This document shows, one piece after another, positions 25,589 through 36,150 of a stretch of DNA of 64,000 bases; positions within the stretch are counted from its first letter, which is position 1; the number at the start of each line of letters is the position of its first letter. Both the position numbers and the translations under genes were made by a program. Under the pieces are notes generated by a model. That model saw only the letters and a list, made by a program, of their open reading frames with translations, searched no databases and was not told the DNA's origin. The stretch comes from Polyangium sp. y55x31 (GTDB lineage: Bacteria > Myxococcota_A > Polyangia > Polyangiales > Polyangiaceae): the NCBI RefSeq assembly GCF_029946505.1, contig NZ_JARZHG010000011.1:224489-288488 (forward strand), read 5' to 3'.

Positions 25589-25690
25589 TCAGCTTGCCCT
25601 GACCGTTCGGGTTTTTCCCCACCCAAAAGCACGAGCGCCGCCACGGGAAAGGCCGATGGCCCGTGGCCCGCTTTTGCGCTATGCACGGCT

Positions 25691-26335
25691 ATGCACCAGC
25701 GGCTCCTGCCTTTTGCGGTGGCCTTCGTGTTCGCCGGCTGCGGAGGGCCGACCGCGGACGGGCCAAAAGGCCCCACGGCCCTCCGCAAGGTCGCGCCGAA
25801 CGAGCTTCGCGCGCCGTCCGACTTCACGAGCATCGCGGACACCCGCGAGCGATCCCGCGCCCTCTTCCTCGAAGCGAGCCGCGTGATCACGCATCCGCGC
25901 TGCGTGAACTGCCATCCGAACGGCGACATCCCGCACCAGGGCATGAACATGCAGCTCCACGACCCGCCCGCCGTGCGCGGGCCCGAGAACCACGGCGTCG
26001 TCGGGATGGAATGCACGAGCTGCCACCAGGACAAGAACCAGGAGCTCGCCCGCGTCCCCGGCGCGCCCCATTGGGCGCTCGCGCCGATCTCGATGGCGTG
26101 GGTCGGCAAGTCGCCGCGCGACATCTGCGAGCAGATCAAGGATCCCAAGCGGAACGGCGGCAAGACCCTCGCCCAGATCGTCGAGCACAATGCCCACGAC
26201 GAGCTCGTCGGCTGGGGATGGCATCCGGGGGCGGATCGCGAGCCGGTCCCGGGGACGCAGGAGCAGTTCGGCGCGATCGTCGCGGCCTGGGCGGAGTCCG
26301 GGGCCGAGTGCCCCGCGGAGGGGGCGAGACCATGA
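25691..26335 (+). CDS. Dihaem c-type cytochrome lipoprotein
   Basis: The 214-residue product has a lipobox (FVFAGC, Cys17) and two haem c attachment sites, CVNCH (71-75) and CTSCH (108-112). Its gene overlaps the next by ATGA. By position it should be the electron acceptor for the IorA-IorB type hydroxylase encoded downstream, passing electrons from substrate oxidation in the periplasm to the respiratory chain. That partner role is inferred from gene order, which is common for membrane-linked molybdo-hydroxylases. Confidence 0.88.
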   Translation: MHQRLLPFAVAFVFAGCGGPTADGPKGPTALRKVAPNELRAPSDFTSIADTRERSRALFLEASRVITHPRCVNCHPNGDIPHQGMNMQLHDPPAVRGPENHGVVGMECTSCHQDKNQELARVPGAPHWALAPISMAWVGKSPRDICEQIKDPKRNGGKTLAQIVEHNAHDELVGWGWHPGADREPVPGTQEQFGAIVAAWAESGAECPAEGARP

Positions 26336-26799
26336 GCGTGCGTATCCGCGTGAACGGCGTCGAAAAGACGCTCGACGTCGACCCCGAAATGCCCCTGCTC
26401 TGGGCGCTCCGCGACGTGCTCGGTTTGACCGGCACGAAGTACGGCTGTGGCCAGGCGCTTTGCGGCGCGTGCGCCGTGCACCTCGACGGGCAGGTCGTGC
26501 GCGCGTGCGTGACCCCGGTTCGCCGCGCCGATGGTCATTCCGTGACCACGATCGAAGGCCTCGCGCCGGACGGGAGCCATCCGCTCCAGCGCGCGTGGGT
26601 CGAGCTCGGCGTGCCGCAATGCGGGTTTTGCCAGGCCGGGCAGATCATGACGGCGGCCGCGCTCCTCAAGGCCAAGCCCAAACCGTCGGATGACGAGATC
26701 GATCAATCGATGGCCGGGAACCTGTGCCGATGCGGCGCCTACCCGCGCATCCGCGCGGCGATCCGCAAGGCCGCCGGGATGCCGGAGGGCGAGCGATGA
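26332..26799 (+). CDS. iorA: Isoquinoline 1-oxidoreductase-like [2Fe-2S] subunit
   Basis: The 155-residue protein is the small iron-sulfur subunit of a xanthine-oxidase-family enzyme. A plant-type ferredoxin domain binds one [2Fe-2S] cluster (Cys39, Cys44, Cys47, Cys59), and a helical domain binds a second (Cys97, Cys100, Cys132, Cys134; motifs CGFCQAGQ and CRCGAYPR). Both flanking genes overlap it by ATGA, so the three subunits are co-translated. There is no FAD subunit, which is typical of the IorAB type that donates electrons to a cytochrome. The symbol marks the family, not a proven substrate. Confidence 0.92.
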   Translation: MSVRIRVNGVEKTLDVDPEMPLLWALRDVLGLTGTKYGCGQALCGACAVHLDGQVVRACVTPVRRADGHSVTTIEGLAPDGSHPLQRAWVELGVPQCGFCQAGQIMTAAALLKAKPKPSDDEIDQSMAGNLCRCGAYPRIRAAIRKAAGMPEGER

Positions 26800-29075
26800 G
26801 CCAAGACGTCGTGCGCGTGACCCGGCGCTCGTTCCTCGTCGGGCTGAACCTCTCCTTGGCCGGGCTCGCGCTCGGCCTCCCTGCCCTCGCCGACGAGCCG
26901 AGCGGCCGAGCCGGGCCCGGCCCGAGGGCCGCGGCGCCCGAGGACGGCCCGGGGCTCCATCCGAACCCGTTCGTGCACGTCGCGCCGGACGGGATGGTGA
27001 CGATCGTCTGTCATCGCTCCGAAATGGGCCAGGGCGTGCGCAGCTCGATTCCCGTGCTCATCGCCGACGAGCTCGGGGCGGACATGGCGCGTGTCGTGGT
27101 TCGCCAGGCCGACGGCGACAAGAAGTACGGCGATCAGAACACCGACGGATCGAGCAGCATCCGGAAGTTTTACGATGACCTCCGGTACGTCGGCGCGACC
27201 GCGCGTACGATGCTCGTCGCGGCCGCGGCGGCGAAATGGAAGGTGAAGCCGGAGACGTGCGAGGCGCGGGGGAATGCGGTCGTCCACCCGCCGACGAAGC
27301 GTTCGCTCGGCTTCGGGGAGCTCGCGGAGGCGGCGGCGAAATTGCCGGTGCCCAATCGCGAGAACGTAAAGCTCCGGCCGAGGAGCGAGCTTTTGCGGGT
27401 GAACAGCCCGTCGCTGCCGCTCCTCGACGGGCCGGCGTACGTGACGGGTCAGGCGGTGTACGGCGCCGACGTGAAGCTGCCGGACATGCTGATTGCGGTG
27501 ATCGCGCGGCCGCCCGTGGTCGGGGGGAAGGTCGCCCGGTACGACGCTTCACGGGCATTGAAGATCCCGGGCGTGAAGCGGGTCGTCGAAATGCCCGCGG
27601 CGCAGCGTCCGTATGGGTTCCAGCCGTGGGGCGGCATCGCGGTGCTGGCGGAGAACACCTGGGCGGCGATGCGCGGGCGGGCGGCGCTCGACATCACGTG
27701 GGATCCGGGCGACAACGTGGTGTACGATTCGTCGACCTACCGGGAAAAACTGCTCGCCTCGGTGCGCGAGCCGGGGACGCCGTATCGGAACGTCGGTGAT
27801 GTGGATGCCGCGTTCGCGAAGGCGGCGCGGGTCGTGGAGGCGGAGTACACGGTCCCGCACCTCGCGCAGATGCCGATGGAGCCGCCGGTCGCCATTGCGC
27901 GGTTCGCGGGCGGGCGCTGCGAGGTCTGGGCGCCGACGCAACATCCGCAGGCGGCGCGGGCGCAGGTGGCGAAGACGCTCGGCATCGGCGAGGACGCGGT
28001 CGCGGTGCACGTGACGCTGCTCGGCGGCGGGTTCGGGCGGAAATCGAAGGCGGACTTCTCCGCGGAAGCGGCGTTCCTCGCGCGCGAGGCGGGCGTGCCG
28101 GTGCGCGTGCAATGGACGCGCGAGGACGACATTCACCACTGCTATTACAATGCGGTGAACGCGCAGCGGATTCGCGCGGGCCTCGACGCGAACGGCAAGG
28201 TGATCGCGTGGCACCATCGGACCGCGTTCCCGCCGATCGGTTCCATCTTCACGGAGACCGACAAACCGGGCCTCAACGACCTCCAGCAGGGCGTGCTCGA
28301 TCTCGCGCTCGACGTGCCGAACGTCCGCGCCGAGGGCTGCAAGGCGGACGCGCACGTGCGCATCGGCTGGTATCGGTCCGTGTACAACATCTTCCACGCC
28401 TTCGGGATCGGCTCGCTGATCGACGAAATCGCGCACGCGCGCGGCGCCGACCCGCGCGATGTGTGGCTGGAGATCATCGGGCCGCCGCGGACCATGAGCC
28501 TGCAGGACCTCGGCATCGAGAAGCTCGCGAACTACGGCGAGAAACTCGAAAAACATCCCGTCGACGCGGGGCGGCTGCGGCGCGTGATCGAGCGGGTCAC
28601 GGCGTCCGCGAACTGGAGCGGGCGGAAGAAGGACGGGCGCGGGTACGGGCTCGCCGCGCATCGCAGCTTCGTCACGTACACGGCCGTGGTGCTGGCCGTC
28701 GTGCCGGACGAGCGGAACAAGGTCCGCGTCGACGAGGCCTGGATCTGCATGGATGCCGGCTCGGTGGTCAACCAGGACCGCGCCCGCGCGCAGATGGAGG
28801 GCTCGGTGGTCATGGGGATCAGCAATGCGTTTCTCGGCGGGATCACCATGAAGGGCGGCGCGACGGAGCAATCGAACTTCCGGGACGCGCGGATCGCGCG
28901 GATCGGCGAGGTGCCGCGGAAGATCCACGTGGATCTCGTGCCGAGCGACGGGCCTCCGTGCGGCGTGGGCGAGCCGGGCGTGCCGCCGGTGGGCCCGGCG
29001 CTGGCGAATGCGGTGTTCGCCTTGACGGGCAAACGAATCCGCGAGGTGCCGATCTTGCGGGGGCTCTTCGCGTAG
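26796..29075 (+). CDS. iorB: Molybdopterin-binding hydroxylase large subunit, IorB-like
   Basis: The 759-residue protein starts with a twin-arginine signal ([10 protein letters not shown], residues 7-16), so it is exported folded with its cofactor. It has the aldehyde oxidase/xanthine dehydrogenase large-subunit fold; [12 protein letters not shown] is the cofactor-contact loop and [14 protein letters not shown] near the end carries the catalytic-Glu region. With IorA and the cytochrome lipoprotein it should hydroxylate or oxidise an N-heterocycle or aldehyde in the periplasm. The substrate cannot be read from sequence. The IorB family often acts on broad aldehydes as well as isoquinoline. Confidence 0.92.
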   Translation: MSQDVVRVTRRSFLVGLNLSLAGLALGLPALADEPSGRAGPGPRAAAPEDGPGLHPNPFVHVAPDGMVTIVCHRSEMGQGVRSSIPVLIADELGADMARVVVRQADGDKKYGDQNTDGSSSIRKFYDDLRYVGATARTMLVAAAAAKWKVKPETCEARGNAVVHPPTKRSLGFGELAEAAAKLPVPNRENVKLRPRSELLRVNSPSLPLLDGPAYVTGQAVYGADVKLPDMLIAVIARPPVVGGKVARYDASRALKIPGVKRVVEMPAAQRPYGFQPWGGIAVLAENTWAAMRGRAALDITWDPGDNVVYDSSTYREKLLASVREPGTPYRNVGDVDAAFAKAARVVEAEYTVPHLAQMPMEPPVAIARFAGGRCEVWAPTQHPQAARAQVAKTLGIGEDAVAVHVTLLGGGFGRKSKADFSAEAAFLAREAGVPVRVQWTREDDIHHCYYNAVNAQRIRAGLDANGKVIAWHHRTAFPPIGSIFTETDKPGLNDLQQGVLDLALDVPNVRAEGCKADAHVRIGWYRSVYNIFHAFGIGSLIDEIAHARGADPRDVWLEIIGPPRTMSLQDLGIEKLANYGEKLEKHPVDAGRLRRVIERVTASANWSGRKKDGRGYGLAAHRSFVTYTAVVLAVVPDERNKVRVDEAWICMDAGSVVNQDRARAQMEGSVVMGISNAFLGGITMKGGATEQSNFRDARIARIGEVPRKIHVDLVPSDGPPCGVGEPGVPPVGPALANAVFALTGKRIREVPILRGLFA

Positions 29076-29080
29076 CCGCG

Positions 29081-29662
29081 TCACTCGATCGCCACGAGGA
29101 GGTTCCCCGAGGGATCGACCTCCTCGATGAGCTTTCGCACGTCGCTCTCCGAGGGCGTGACGGCGAGGACGTACCCTCCCCCCTTCACGTTCAAGGCCAT
29201 CCAGTTGAAATGGGAGAGCGAGACCCCGGTCGCCCGTTTGCTTCGAATGAGGGACTCGGCCTCCGCCCAGGAGATCTCCTCGACGCCGTCCCTGTAAAGG
29301 AACCTGAGCTCTTCCCGGGGGATCTCTGCCATCAGCTTCGCCAGGTCCCCGACCCTCGGCGCGGTGGCGTAGCGTTTCTCGCCGTTCCTCTCGACCACGT
29401 AGACGCGGCGGGTCTTGGTCCCGAACACCCGATCGACCGCCTGGCGCTGGATGAGCGTGACGGCGTCGGACCAAGGAATTTCGGTGTAATTCGGCGGGAG
29501 CCACGGCGGCGGGGGACGAAGCGCCTCGACCTCCGCCCGCATGCCCACGGACGCGCGTTTGGGCTGCACCGGGCCCGCGTCTTTGCACCCGAGCAGCAGG
29601 ACGAGCCCGCTCGTCGCCATGAGCATGCGCCGAGGAACGAGCCCGAGGTCCACGAACGCCAT
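29081..29662 (-). CDS. Lipoprotein with two FtsH-extracellular-like repeats
   Basis: The 193-residue product has a lipobox (LVLLLGC, Cys26). Two similar segments follow: one begins EIPWSDAVTLI and ends DLAKLMAEIP (about residues 60-118), the other begins EISWAEAESLI and ends DVRKLIEEVDP (about 127-185). Their pattern resembles the small alpha/beta domain at the N-terminus of FtsH proteases. That resemblance is by eye only. It ends 6 bases from the convergent iorB gene. Its role is unknown. Confidence 0.7.
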   Translation of the reverse strand: MAFVDLGLVPRRMLMATSGLVLLLGCKDAGPVQPKRASVGMRAEVEALRPPPPWLPPNYTEIPWSDAVTLIQRQAVDRVFGTKTRRVYVVERNGEKRYATAPRVGDLAKLMAEIPREELRFLYRDGVEEISWAEAESLIRSKRATGVSLSHFNWMALNVKGGGYVLAVTPSESDVRKLIEEVDPSGNLLVAIE

Positions 29663-29741
29663 GCCTCAGCTTGCCAGGCGTCGCGCCCACGTGGCAAGGG
29701 TCCGGGATGCCGAGGGGCGCGATCCGGGCTAGGAAAGCCCC

Positions 29742-31154
29742 ATGGCGCACGTCCTCGTGATCGATGTCGGCAGCTCGTCGGTGCGCGCTGCCATTTGTGA
29801 CGAGACTGCGCATATCCTCGGGGAAACGGTCGAACCGTATACCTTCACGGTGGGTGTGGACGGGACGTCGGAGGTGGACGCGCGCAAGCTGCGCGGGGTC
29901 GTCGAAGGGTGCGTCGACCGGATCGTGACGAACGCTCCGCCGATCGAGGCCGTCGCGGTGGCGACCTTCGTGGGGAATTTGCTCGGCGTGGATGCCGAGA
30001 ATCAGCCCGTGACGCCCGTGTTCACTTATGCCGACACGCGCCCGGCCGAGGATGTCGAGGCATTGCGGAGCGAGGTTGACGTCGCGCGTCTGTATCAGGC
30101 GACGGGCTGTCCGCTGCATACCGCCTATCACCCCGCGCGCCTGCGCTGGTATGGTCGGAGCGGGCGGATCGTGCCGGCGACGTGGCTCGATTTCGGCACG
30201 TACCTCTATCGCGCCTGGTTCGGCAGGGAGGTCCCGTGCAGCCCTTCGGTGGCCTCGTGGGGTGGCCTTTTCGACCGTACGTCGAGGAGCTGGTCGACGG
30301 AGTGGCTACACATTCTCGGGGTGCCGCTGGAACGGCTCCCACCCTTGGCCGGATCACGGTATGTCGAAACGGGCCTCGCGCCCGCCTTTGCCGAGCGATG
30401 GCCCGCGCTCCGCGGCGCGCCCTTTTTGCTGGCGATCGGGGACGGCGCGGCGGCGCACGTCGGCAGCGGCGCGATCTCGCCTCGAAGCACGTCGCTGACC
30501 GTCGGGACGACGGCGGCCCTGCGGCAGATGCGCGCCGCGAAGAGCCCGCCGTGCCCCGTGCCGAAGGGGCTCTGGGCGTATGGCATCGACGAGACCCGCG
30601 AGCTCCTCGGAGGCGCCACGAGCGAAGGCGGCAATGCCCACGCCTGGGCGCGCGCGCATCTGAAGCTCGACGGCGAGCCGCTCGTGTTCGGCGAGCCCTT
30701 CGCGCACGGGCTCACCGTTTTGCCCATGTTCGCGGGCGAGCGCAGCCCCGGCTATCGGCCGGACGCCACGGCCACCTTGCATGGTTTGCGGCTGTCCACG
30801 ACCCCGCGCGACATCGTGCAAGCCTTGTACGAATCGATCGCCCTGCGGCTCGCGCAGATCCACGACGCGCTCGGCGGCGGCGAAGCCTTGCACGCCGGAG
30901 GCGGCGCGCTCTCCGCCTCGCCCGCGTGGGCCCAGATGTTCGCGGACGCGATGCAGACGCCCGTGCATCTCATGGGCGACGAGGCGACGGTACGCGGCAC
31001 GGCCATGCTGGCCCTCGAGGCGCTGGGCCTGGGATCTCTCGAATCGCTGGCCCCGTCCGCGTCCCGGATCTTCGAGCCGCGGCCGGAGGTCGCCGAGGTG
31101 TACCGCGCCGCGAAGGAACGACAGATCGAGCTTTACGAGCGGCTTTATTCGTAG
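29742..31154 (+). CDS. FGGY-family carbohydrate kinase, probable gluconokinase
   Basis: The 470-residue product has both halves of the FGGY kinase fold. DVGSSSVRAA at the N-terminus is the phosphate-binding strand-turn, and LTVGTTAALRQM and HAGGGALSASPAW are the nucleotide-binding motifs of the second half. AGGAAAG precedes the start. Length and the GATSEGGN/FAGERSPGY phrases fit the gluconokinase branch. Next to myo-inositol oxygenase, UxaC and a LarA-family epimerase, I infer that it phosphorylates gluconate to 6-phosphogluconate. Related kinases act on xylulose or other sugars, so substrate assignment is moderate. Confidence 0.85.
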   Translation: MAHVLVIDVGSSSVRAAICDETAHILGETVEPYTFTVGVDGTSEVDARKLRGVVEGCVDRIVTNAPPIEAVAVATFVGNLLGVDAENQPVTPVFTYADTRPAEDVEALRSEVDVARLYQATGCPLHTAYHPARLRWYGRSGRIVPATWLDFGTYLYRAWFGREVPCSPSVASWGGLFDRTSRSWSTEWLHILGVPLERLPPLAGSRYVETGLAPAFAERWPALRGAPFLLAIGDGAAAHVGSGAISPRSTSLTVGTTAALRQMRAAKSPPCPVPKGLWAYGIDETRELLGGATSEGGNAHAWARAHLKLDGEPLVFGEPFAHGLTVLPMFAGERSPGYRPDATATLHGLRLSTTPRDIVQALYESIALRLAQIHDALGGGEALHAGGGALSASPAWAQMFADAMQTPVHLMGDEATVRGTAMLALEALGLGSLESLAPSASRIFEPRPEVAEVYRAAKERQIELYERLYS

Positions 31155-31165
31155 GCCGGGCGAAC

Positions 31166-31190
31166 GGGGCCGCCGCTGGGGGGCGGCCCC
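31166..31190. terminator. Bidirectional terminator-like hairpin
   Basis: GGGGCCGCC (31166-31174) and GGCGGCCCC (31182-31190) form a perfect 9-bp stem with a 7-base loop. It sits between the convergent kinase and myo-inositol oxygenase genes, where a shared terminator is expected. There is no T-tract on either side. Confidence 0.6.
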
Positions 31191-31207
31191 TGCCCTCGTT
31201 CAGCGAA

Positions 31208-32047
31208 TCACCAGCGAAGCTCCGCGGGAAGATACTTCGCGATGAGATCCTGGTAATAGGGCCGGAGCTTCGCCACGTCCGGCGGCGCGTCGGCCTTCGA
31301 GTAGAGATCGTACGGGTTGAACCGCCGCACCCACTCCATCATCCGCCGATCCTGCTCGTTCATCAGATGCGTATAGGCGCCCTCGCGGTGGGCCGCGTAG
31401 AACGAGTGATACCGGATCATGTATTGGGCCTCGATCGGCAGGTAATCCTTCACCACGTGGTAAAGGTATTCGTCGTGCCCCCACGACATGTGGACCTGCG
31501 AGAGCCCCGCGCCCTCCTCGTACATGCCGCACGGCGTCTGGTAAAGCGGGTTTTGTAGGTCCGGGTTCTTCGCGAAGAGCTCGGGGAAGACGATCCGATC
31601 CGAGAACGCGCAGCCCACGGGGAACGTATCGCCCACGACGGCCCATTGCGGCTCGCCCCAGAGGCAAAGCACCTTGCCGGCGTCGTGGATGAGCGCCGTC
31701 AGGACGAACCACGGCGGCTGATCGTCGCGCCGCGCCGCCTCCGCGGACTGGAGCGCGTGCGCGATCTGCGACTGCTCCGTGTCCGGATCGCTGTCGTCGA
31801 CCAGCCGATCGAGCAGCTCGAGCACCTCCCACATGCCCGCACGGCGCCGATCCAGGCTCAGGTATTGCCGCTCCTTCGCCGTCACGAACGAGAGCGTCTG
31901 GTTCTCGTGGTTCAGCCGGTAAAGCTCCTTGACGCTGGGCCTCGCCTCGGCGCGGTAATCGCGAAACTCCGACGTTTCCTTTTTCCCGGTCGTGGCGGCT
32001 GCTCGTCTCCCGTCCTGGATCTGCCCAAGGTGCTCGGTCACGCTCAT
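31208..32047 (-). CDS. miox: Myo-inositol oxygenase (MIOX)
   Basis: From the ATG at 32047 the product is 279 residues, close to the usual length; the frame is open further upstream but that part is not family-like. All di-iron ligands of the HD-fold MIOX are present: His97, His121-Asp122 (LIHDAGK), His191 (SWGHDEYLY), His214 (IRYHSFY) and Asp247 (FNPYDLYSK). The enzyme opens the ring of myo-inositol with O2 to give D-glucuronate in the cytoplasm. MIOX is mostly known from eukaryotes and occurs in scattered bacteria. It is divergent from a CUT2 importer 87 bases away, which probably brings in inositol. Confidence 0.95.
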   Translation of the reverse strand: MSVTEHLGQIQDGRRAAATTGKKETSEFRDYRAEARPSVKELYRLNHENQTLSFVTAKERQYLSLDRRRAGMWEVLELLDRLVDDSDPDTEQSQIAHALQSAEAARRDDQPPWFVLTALIHDAGKVLCLWGEPQWAVVGDTFPVGCAFSDRIVFPELFAKNPDLQNPLYQTPCGMYEEGAGLSQVHMSWGHDEYLYHVVKDYLPIEAQYMIRYHSFYAAHREGAYTHLMNEQDRRMMEWVRRFNPYDLYSKADAPPDVAKLRPYYQDLIAKYLPAELRW

Positions 32048-32134
32048 TGTCCAGGGCAATAGCGCGAAGGTCCGGGCGGCGCTAGGATTCTCGAAAGGTC
32101 GCGGCAGAGGGGTCTCCGCGAGGAAATTGGGAAC

Positions 32135-33130
32135 ATGAAAAGAGAGCTCTCCGCCCGCCATCCTGCGTTGTGGATGGTCCTCGGTTGCCTCATTGCCCTC
32201 TTCGCCGCCGCGTGTGGGAGAGGCGAGCGCGCGAGCGCGACCACGCGTGATTCCCGCGCGCGCCTTCGCATCGCGGTCGTCACCCACGGCCAGGCCTCCG
32301 ATCCATTCTGGTCCGTGGTGAAAAACGGCATCGACCAGGCGGCGAAGGACATGGGCGTGACGGTCACGTACCAGGCGCCGCAGGCCTTCGACATGGTCGC
32401 GATGAGCCGTCTCATCGACGCCGAGGTCGCCCGCAAGCCAGACGGGCTCGTCATTTCAATGCCGGATCCCGCCGCCCTCGCGCGCTCCGTGGAGGCCGCG
32501 AAAGACGCCGGCATCCCCCTCATCACCATCAACGCCGGCGGCGAGGAGGCGCGGAAAATGGGCGCGCTCCTGCACATCGGCCAGAGCGAATACGACGCCG
32601 GGAAGGCCGGCGGCGAGCGGATGGCGAAGGCCGGCGTGCGCCACGCGATCTGCGTGAATCACGAGGTCGGCAACGTCTCCGAGGACGAGCGTTGCCGGGG
32701 CTTTCTCGACGCGCTCGTGAAGGCCGGCGGCGCGGGCCGCGTGCTCGCGGTGAACCAGGCGAGCCCGACGGACATGCAGCAAAAGATCATGGCCGCCATG
32801 GCGCCCGACGTCGACGGCGTCTTCACGCTGGGCCCGGCCGGCGCGCGCGCGGCCCTCGCGGCCGCCCAGCAATCGAACCGGCTCGGCACGATGAAGCTCG
32901 CCACCTTCGATCTCTCGCCCGAGGTCCTTTCGGCGATCCGCGACGGGCAGATTTCGTTCGCCATCGATCAGCAGCAGTATCTGCAGGGATATCTCGCCAT
33001 CGTTTTGCTCGCGCAATACGCCCAGCACGGCATGCTCCCCGCGGCGGAGGCCATCCCCACGGGGCCCTCGTTCGTCACGAAGGAGAACGCGGCGGACGTG
33101 ATCGACGCGAGCAAGAAAGGCATTCGTTAG
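32135..33130 (+). CDS. CUT2 sugar ABC transporter substrate-binding lipoprotein
   Basis: The 331-residue product has a lipobox (ALFAAAC, Cys27) and a type I periplasmic-binding fold ([19 protein letters not shown] at the start of the mature part, then alternating Rossmann halves). The phrase [11 protein letters not shown] matches the ribose/inositol-binding family. The gene is followed 2 bases later by the permease. By context it binds myo-inositol or a related polyol for import. Confidence 0.9.
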   Translation: MKRELSARHPALWMVLGCLIALFAAACGRGERASATTRDSRARLRIAVVTHGQASDPFWSVVKNGIDQAAKDMGVTVTYQAPQAFDMVAMSRLIDAEVARKPDGLVISMPDPAALARSVEAAKDAGIPLITINAGGEEARKMGALLHIGQSEYDAGKAGGERMAKAGVRHAICVNHEVGNVSEDERCRGFLDALVKAGGAGRVLAVNQASPTDMQQKIMAAMAPDVDGVFTLGPAGARAALAAAQQSNRLGTMKLATFDLSPEVLSAIRDGQISFAIDQQQYLQGYLAIVLLAQYAQHGMLPAAEAIPTGPSFVTKENAADVIDASKKGIR

Positions 33131-33132
33131 CC

Positions 33133-34122
33133 GTGTCCGTGCGCAAATGGCTCGTCCGCCCCGAGCTCGGCGTCGTCGCCGCCGTGGTGGCTGCCTGGCT
33201 CTTTTTCGCCGTCACCGCCGGTGATTCCGGCTTCTTGACCCTCTCGGGCACGGCGAGTTACCTCGCGATCGCGGCCGAGCTCGGCATCCTGGCCGCGCCC
33301 GTCGCGCTGCTCATGATCGCGGGCGAGTTCGACCTCTCCATTGGATCGACCATGGCCGCGAGCGGGATGACCGTCGCGCTTTGCACGACCGAGCTCGGCT
33401 GGCCGTTGTGGGCCGGCATCGCGGCGGCCGCGGCGCTCGCGGCCTGCGTGGGCCTCGTGAATGGCCTCATCGTGACCCGCACGCGGCTGCCTTCGTTCAT
33501 CGTCACGCTCGGCACGTTGTTCATCCTGGCCGGCGGCACGATTGGCACGACGCGCCTCATCACCGGACGAACCCAAGTGGGCGGCCTCGAGGACGCGGGC
33601 GGGTTCGGCACGGCGCAAAAGCTCTTCGCCGGGCAGATCGGGCCCTTTTCGATCACCCTGCTCTGGTGGGTGGGCCTCACGGCGCTCGCGACGTGGGTCC
33701 TCGTGCGCACGCGCCCGGGAAACTGGATCTTTGCGGTCGGCGGCGCGCCGGATGCCGCGCGCCGGCTCGGCATTCCGGTCGACCGCGTAAAAATCCTTCT
33801 TTTCATGACCACTGCGCTCGCTGCGTGCCTGGTCGCCACGTTCCAGACCGTGCAATTCCGCGGCACCGATGTTTTACGTGGCACCGGAAAAGAACTCGAA
33901 GCCATTCTCGCCGCGGTCCTCGGCGGCACGTTGCTCACGGGCGGCCGCGGATCCGTCATCGGCGCGGCGTGCGGCGCGTTGCTCTTCGGCATGGTGCAGC
34001 AGGGCATCGTGTTTTCGGGCGTGGATTCGGACTGGTACAAGGTCTTTCTCGGCGCGGTGCTGATCCTGGCGGTGCTCCTCAACAGCTCCGTCCAGACGCG
34101 GGCGGCGGAGGCGCGGCGATGA
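33133..34122 (+). CDS. CUT2 sugar ABC transporter permease
   Basis: The GTG at 33133, two bases after the binding-protein stop, starts a 329-residue membrane protein with about eight to ten hydrophobic segments. GEFDLSIGS and the later [21 protein letters not shown] are hallmark motifs of RbsC/BPD_transp_2 permeases. It forms the inner-membrane channel of the importer. It overlaps the ATPase gene by ATGA. Confidence 0.92.
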   Translation: MSVRKWLVRPELGVVAAVVAAWLFFAVTAGDSGFLTLSGTASYLAIAAELGILAAPVALLMIAGEFDLSIGSTMAASGMTVALCTTELGWPLWAGIAAAAALAACVGLVNGLIVTRTRLPSFIVTLGTLFILAGGTIGTTRLITGRTQVGGLEDAGGFGTAQKLFAGQIGPFSITLLWWVGLTALATWVLVRTRPGNWIFAVGGAPDAARRLGIPVDRVKILLFMTTALAACLVATFQTVQFRGTDVLRGTGKELEAILAAVLGGTLLTGGRGSVIGAACGALLFGMVQQGIVFSGVDSDWYKVFLGAVLILAVLLNSSVQTRAAEARR

Positions 34123-34913
34123 ACCAGGAGACGAACGGGAAAGCACCGATCCTCGAAGCGGATCACGTCACCAAGAGATTCGGCCGCATCACGGCGCTCG
34201 AAGACGTCTCGATGCGCGTCCATGCGAGCGAGATCCTGTGCGTCCTCGGGGACAACGGCGCCGGCAAATCGACGCTCATCAAGACGCTCTCGGGCGTTCA
34301 TCCGCCGGACGAGGGGCGCCTGCTCGTGGACGGCGAGCCCGTGCGATTCTCCTCGCCGCGGGACGCCCTCGCCCGCGGCATTGCCACGGTCTACCAGGAT
34401 CTCGCGATGGTCCCGATGCTCTCGGTCGTGCGCAATTTTTTCCTCGGCGCCGAGCCCACGCGGGGCGTGGGGCCGCTCCGGCGCCTCGATTTGCGCGAAG
34501 CCGAGGAGGTGGTGCGCGTCGAGCTCGGGCGAATGGGGGTCGAGCTGCGCGACATGTCGGTGCCGGTCTCGGCGCTCTCGGGCGGGCAACGGCAGGCGCT
34601 CGCGATCGCGCGGGCGATCCATTTTGGTGCTCGTGTCCTCGTGCTCGACGAGCCCACGTCCGCGCTCGGCGTGAAGCAGGCGGGCATCGTCCTCCGGTAC
34701 GTGATGGAGGCGCGGGCCCGCGGGTGCGGCGTCATTCTGATCACGCACAATCCGCACCACGCGCACATGGTCGGCGATCGATTCACCATCCTGAGCCGGG
34801 GCCGCTGCGAGGGGACCTTCACCAAGGCCGAGATCACGCGTGACGAGCTGGTCCGACGCATGGCGGGCGGCGAGGAGCTCGAGCAGCTTCAGCACGAGCT
34901 CCGGGCCTCATGA
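34119..34913 (+). CDS. CUT2 sugar ABC transporter ATPase, single-domain
   Basis: The 264-residue protein has one nucleotide-binding domain: Walker [11 protein letters not shown]-loop in VYQDLA, signature LSGGQRQ, Walker [12 protein letters not shown] and the switch His in LITHNPHH. Classical CUT2 ATPases (RbsA, XylG) are about 500 residues with two domains, so this one is the short type seen in FrcA-like systems and should dimerise. It overlaps the permease start and its stop overlaps that of the convergent LarA-family gene by 6 bases. Confidence 0.92.
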   Translation: MNQETNGKAPILEADHVTKRFGRITALEDVSMRVHASEILCVLGDNGAGKSTLIKTLSGVHPPDEGRLLVDGEPVRFSSPRDALARGIATVYQDLAMVPMLSVVRNFFLGAEPTRGVGPLRRLDLREAEEVVRVELGRMGVELRDMSVPVSALSGGQRQALAIARAIHFGARVLVLDEPTSALGVKQAGIVLRYVMEARARGCGVILITHNPHHAHMVGDRFTILSRGRCEGTFTKAEITRDELVRRMAGGEELEQLQHELRAS

Positions 34914-36149
34914 CCGATAAAGCACCTCGCCCGCATTTCGCACGAGCAGGATCCCCTCGTCTTCGCGTCCTTCCCATGCTGCCGGATCGATCGTTCGGGG
35001 ATCGGCGAACCCCAGGTTGATCCGCCGGCAGCGTTCTTCCAGGATGCCCGTCGCCAGCGTCACCTGGATGCGCGGCCGTTCTCCCAGCGCCGCGTCGTAG
35101 CTGCCCGCGCCTTTCACGTGGGTGCTGTGCGCGAGGATGGACAGGGGGACCTCGCGGAAATGGTCCCATTGCGCGAGGAAATAATCCCGCACGTGGTAGC
35201 CCACCCGATCGATGAGCGCGCCGTGGGTGAACGAGACCTCCGCGAGGTGCGGCGCGTAAATGATCACCTCGCCGCCGTCCTCGATCACGGGCTCGGTCTT
35301 GTACATCGCCTTGGCCGCGGTCCAGAGGTCGGCGTATTTCGTCGAAGGGAGCGAGAGCACGCGTTCGTACCGCCGTTTCGCGTGGACGATGTTGAGCGCA
35401 TTCGAAAGATCGGCCGCGGCGCTCCACGCCTCCAGGTGTGGACCGACGTAAAGCCCGTGGAGATCCGCGCCGCGGAGCACGAGGGCCGCGCAGAGCACGG
35501 GCACCGGCACGAATTCGGCCGCGCGGTGGATCACCCGCCGGACGATCGTGTCCTTGACGCCGATCGTCGACATGCTCGTCGAGAGCGCACCGAGCCAGTG
35601 GGTCGTATCGATGATCTCGCGCCCCGCGATGCCCGGGAACAGGTACTTGGCGCCCCCGGAAAAACCCACCACCTCGTGCGGGAACACCGGGCCGCAGATC
35701 AGGATCCGATCGTACGCGAAGATCCTGCGATTGATCCGCACCTCGGTCGCGGCCGCGAGCAGCCCGCCGGTCAGGCGCGCCATTTCGCCTTCGTCGATGA
35801 CACCGATGGTGGAAAGCGCGGCCGGATCGTCCCACGCGTGATTGAAGATCGTGGTCCGCCCGTCGGCGCGCCCCGGCGCATCTTTCCCGACGAGTTTTTC
35901 GATGGCGGCTTCATCCATGGGCGGATGCGTGCCGAGGGCAATCAAATAATCGAGGCGCGCGACGCGTCCGGAAAGGAGCGTATGGAGGAGCCGAAAGACG
36001 AGCGGGATCGGCGCCGTGCGGGTCGCGTCCGGGATGATGACGAGGAGCCGCTCGCCCGTGAGCGGAAGCGCGGCGAGCGCCTCGTCGAGGATCCGGTGGA
36101 CGGCCTCGTCCGTGAGGGTTTGCCCGGGAGAACCCTGGCCGATCAGCAT
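34908..36149 (-). CDS. LarA-family nickel-pincer racemase/epimerase, candidate gluconate 2-epimerase
   Basis: The 413-residue protein has the N-terminal DUF2088 signature ([10 protein letters not shown]) and the residues that hold the nickel-pincer nucleotide and do catalysis in LarA: His75 (LGTHPPMDE), His158 (GPVFPHEV), Lys168 ([12 protein letters not shown]) and His184. Family members racemise or epimerise 2-hydroxyacids; lactate racemase and D-gluconate 2-epimerase are both known. Its gene starts one base after the SDR stop and is third in an operon after uxaC and the SDR. I infer that it converts mannonate to gluconate. It needs LarB, LarC and LarE made elsewhere; none is in the window. 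Confidence 0.88.
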   Translation of the reverse strand: MLIGQGSPGQTLTDEAVHRILDEALAALPLTGERLLVIIPDATRTAPIPLVFRLLHTLLSGRVARLDYLIALGTHPPMDEAAIEKLVGKDAPGRADGRTTIFNHAWDDPAALSTIGVIDEGEMARLTGGLLAAATEVRINRRIFAYDRILICGPVFPHEVVGFSGGAKYLFPGIAGREIIDTTHWLGALSTSMSTIGVKDTIVRRVIHRAAEFVPVPVLCAALVLRGADLHGLYVGPHLEAWSAAADLSNALNIVHAKRRYERVLSLPSTKYADLWTAAKAMYKTEPVIEDGGEVIIYAPHLAEVSFTHGALIDRVGYHVRDYFLAQWDHFREVPLSILAHSTHVKGAGSYDAALGERPRIQVTLATGILEERCRRINLGFADPRTIDPAAWEGREDEGILLVRNAGEVLYRS

Positions 36150-36150
36150 T

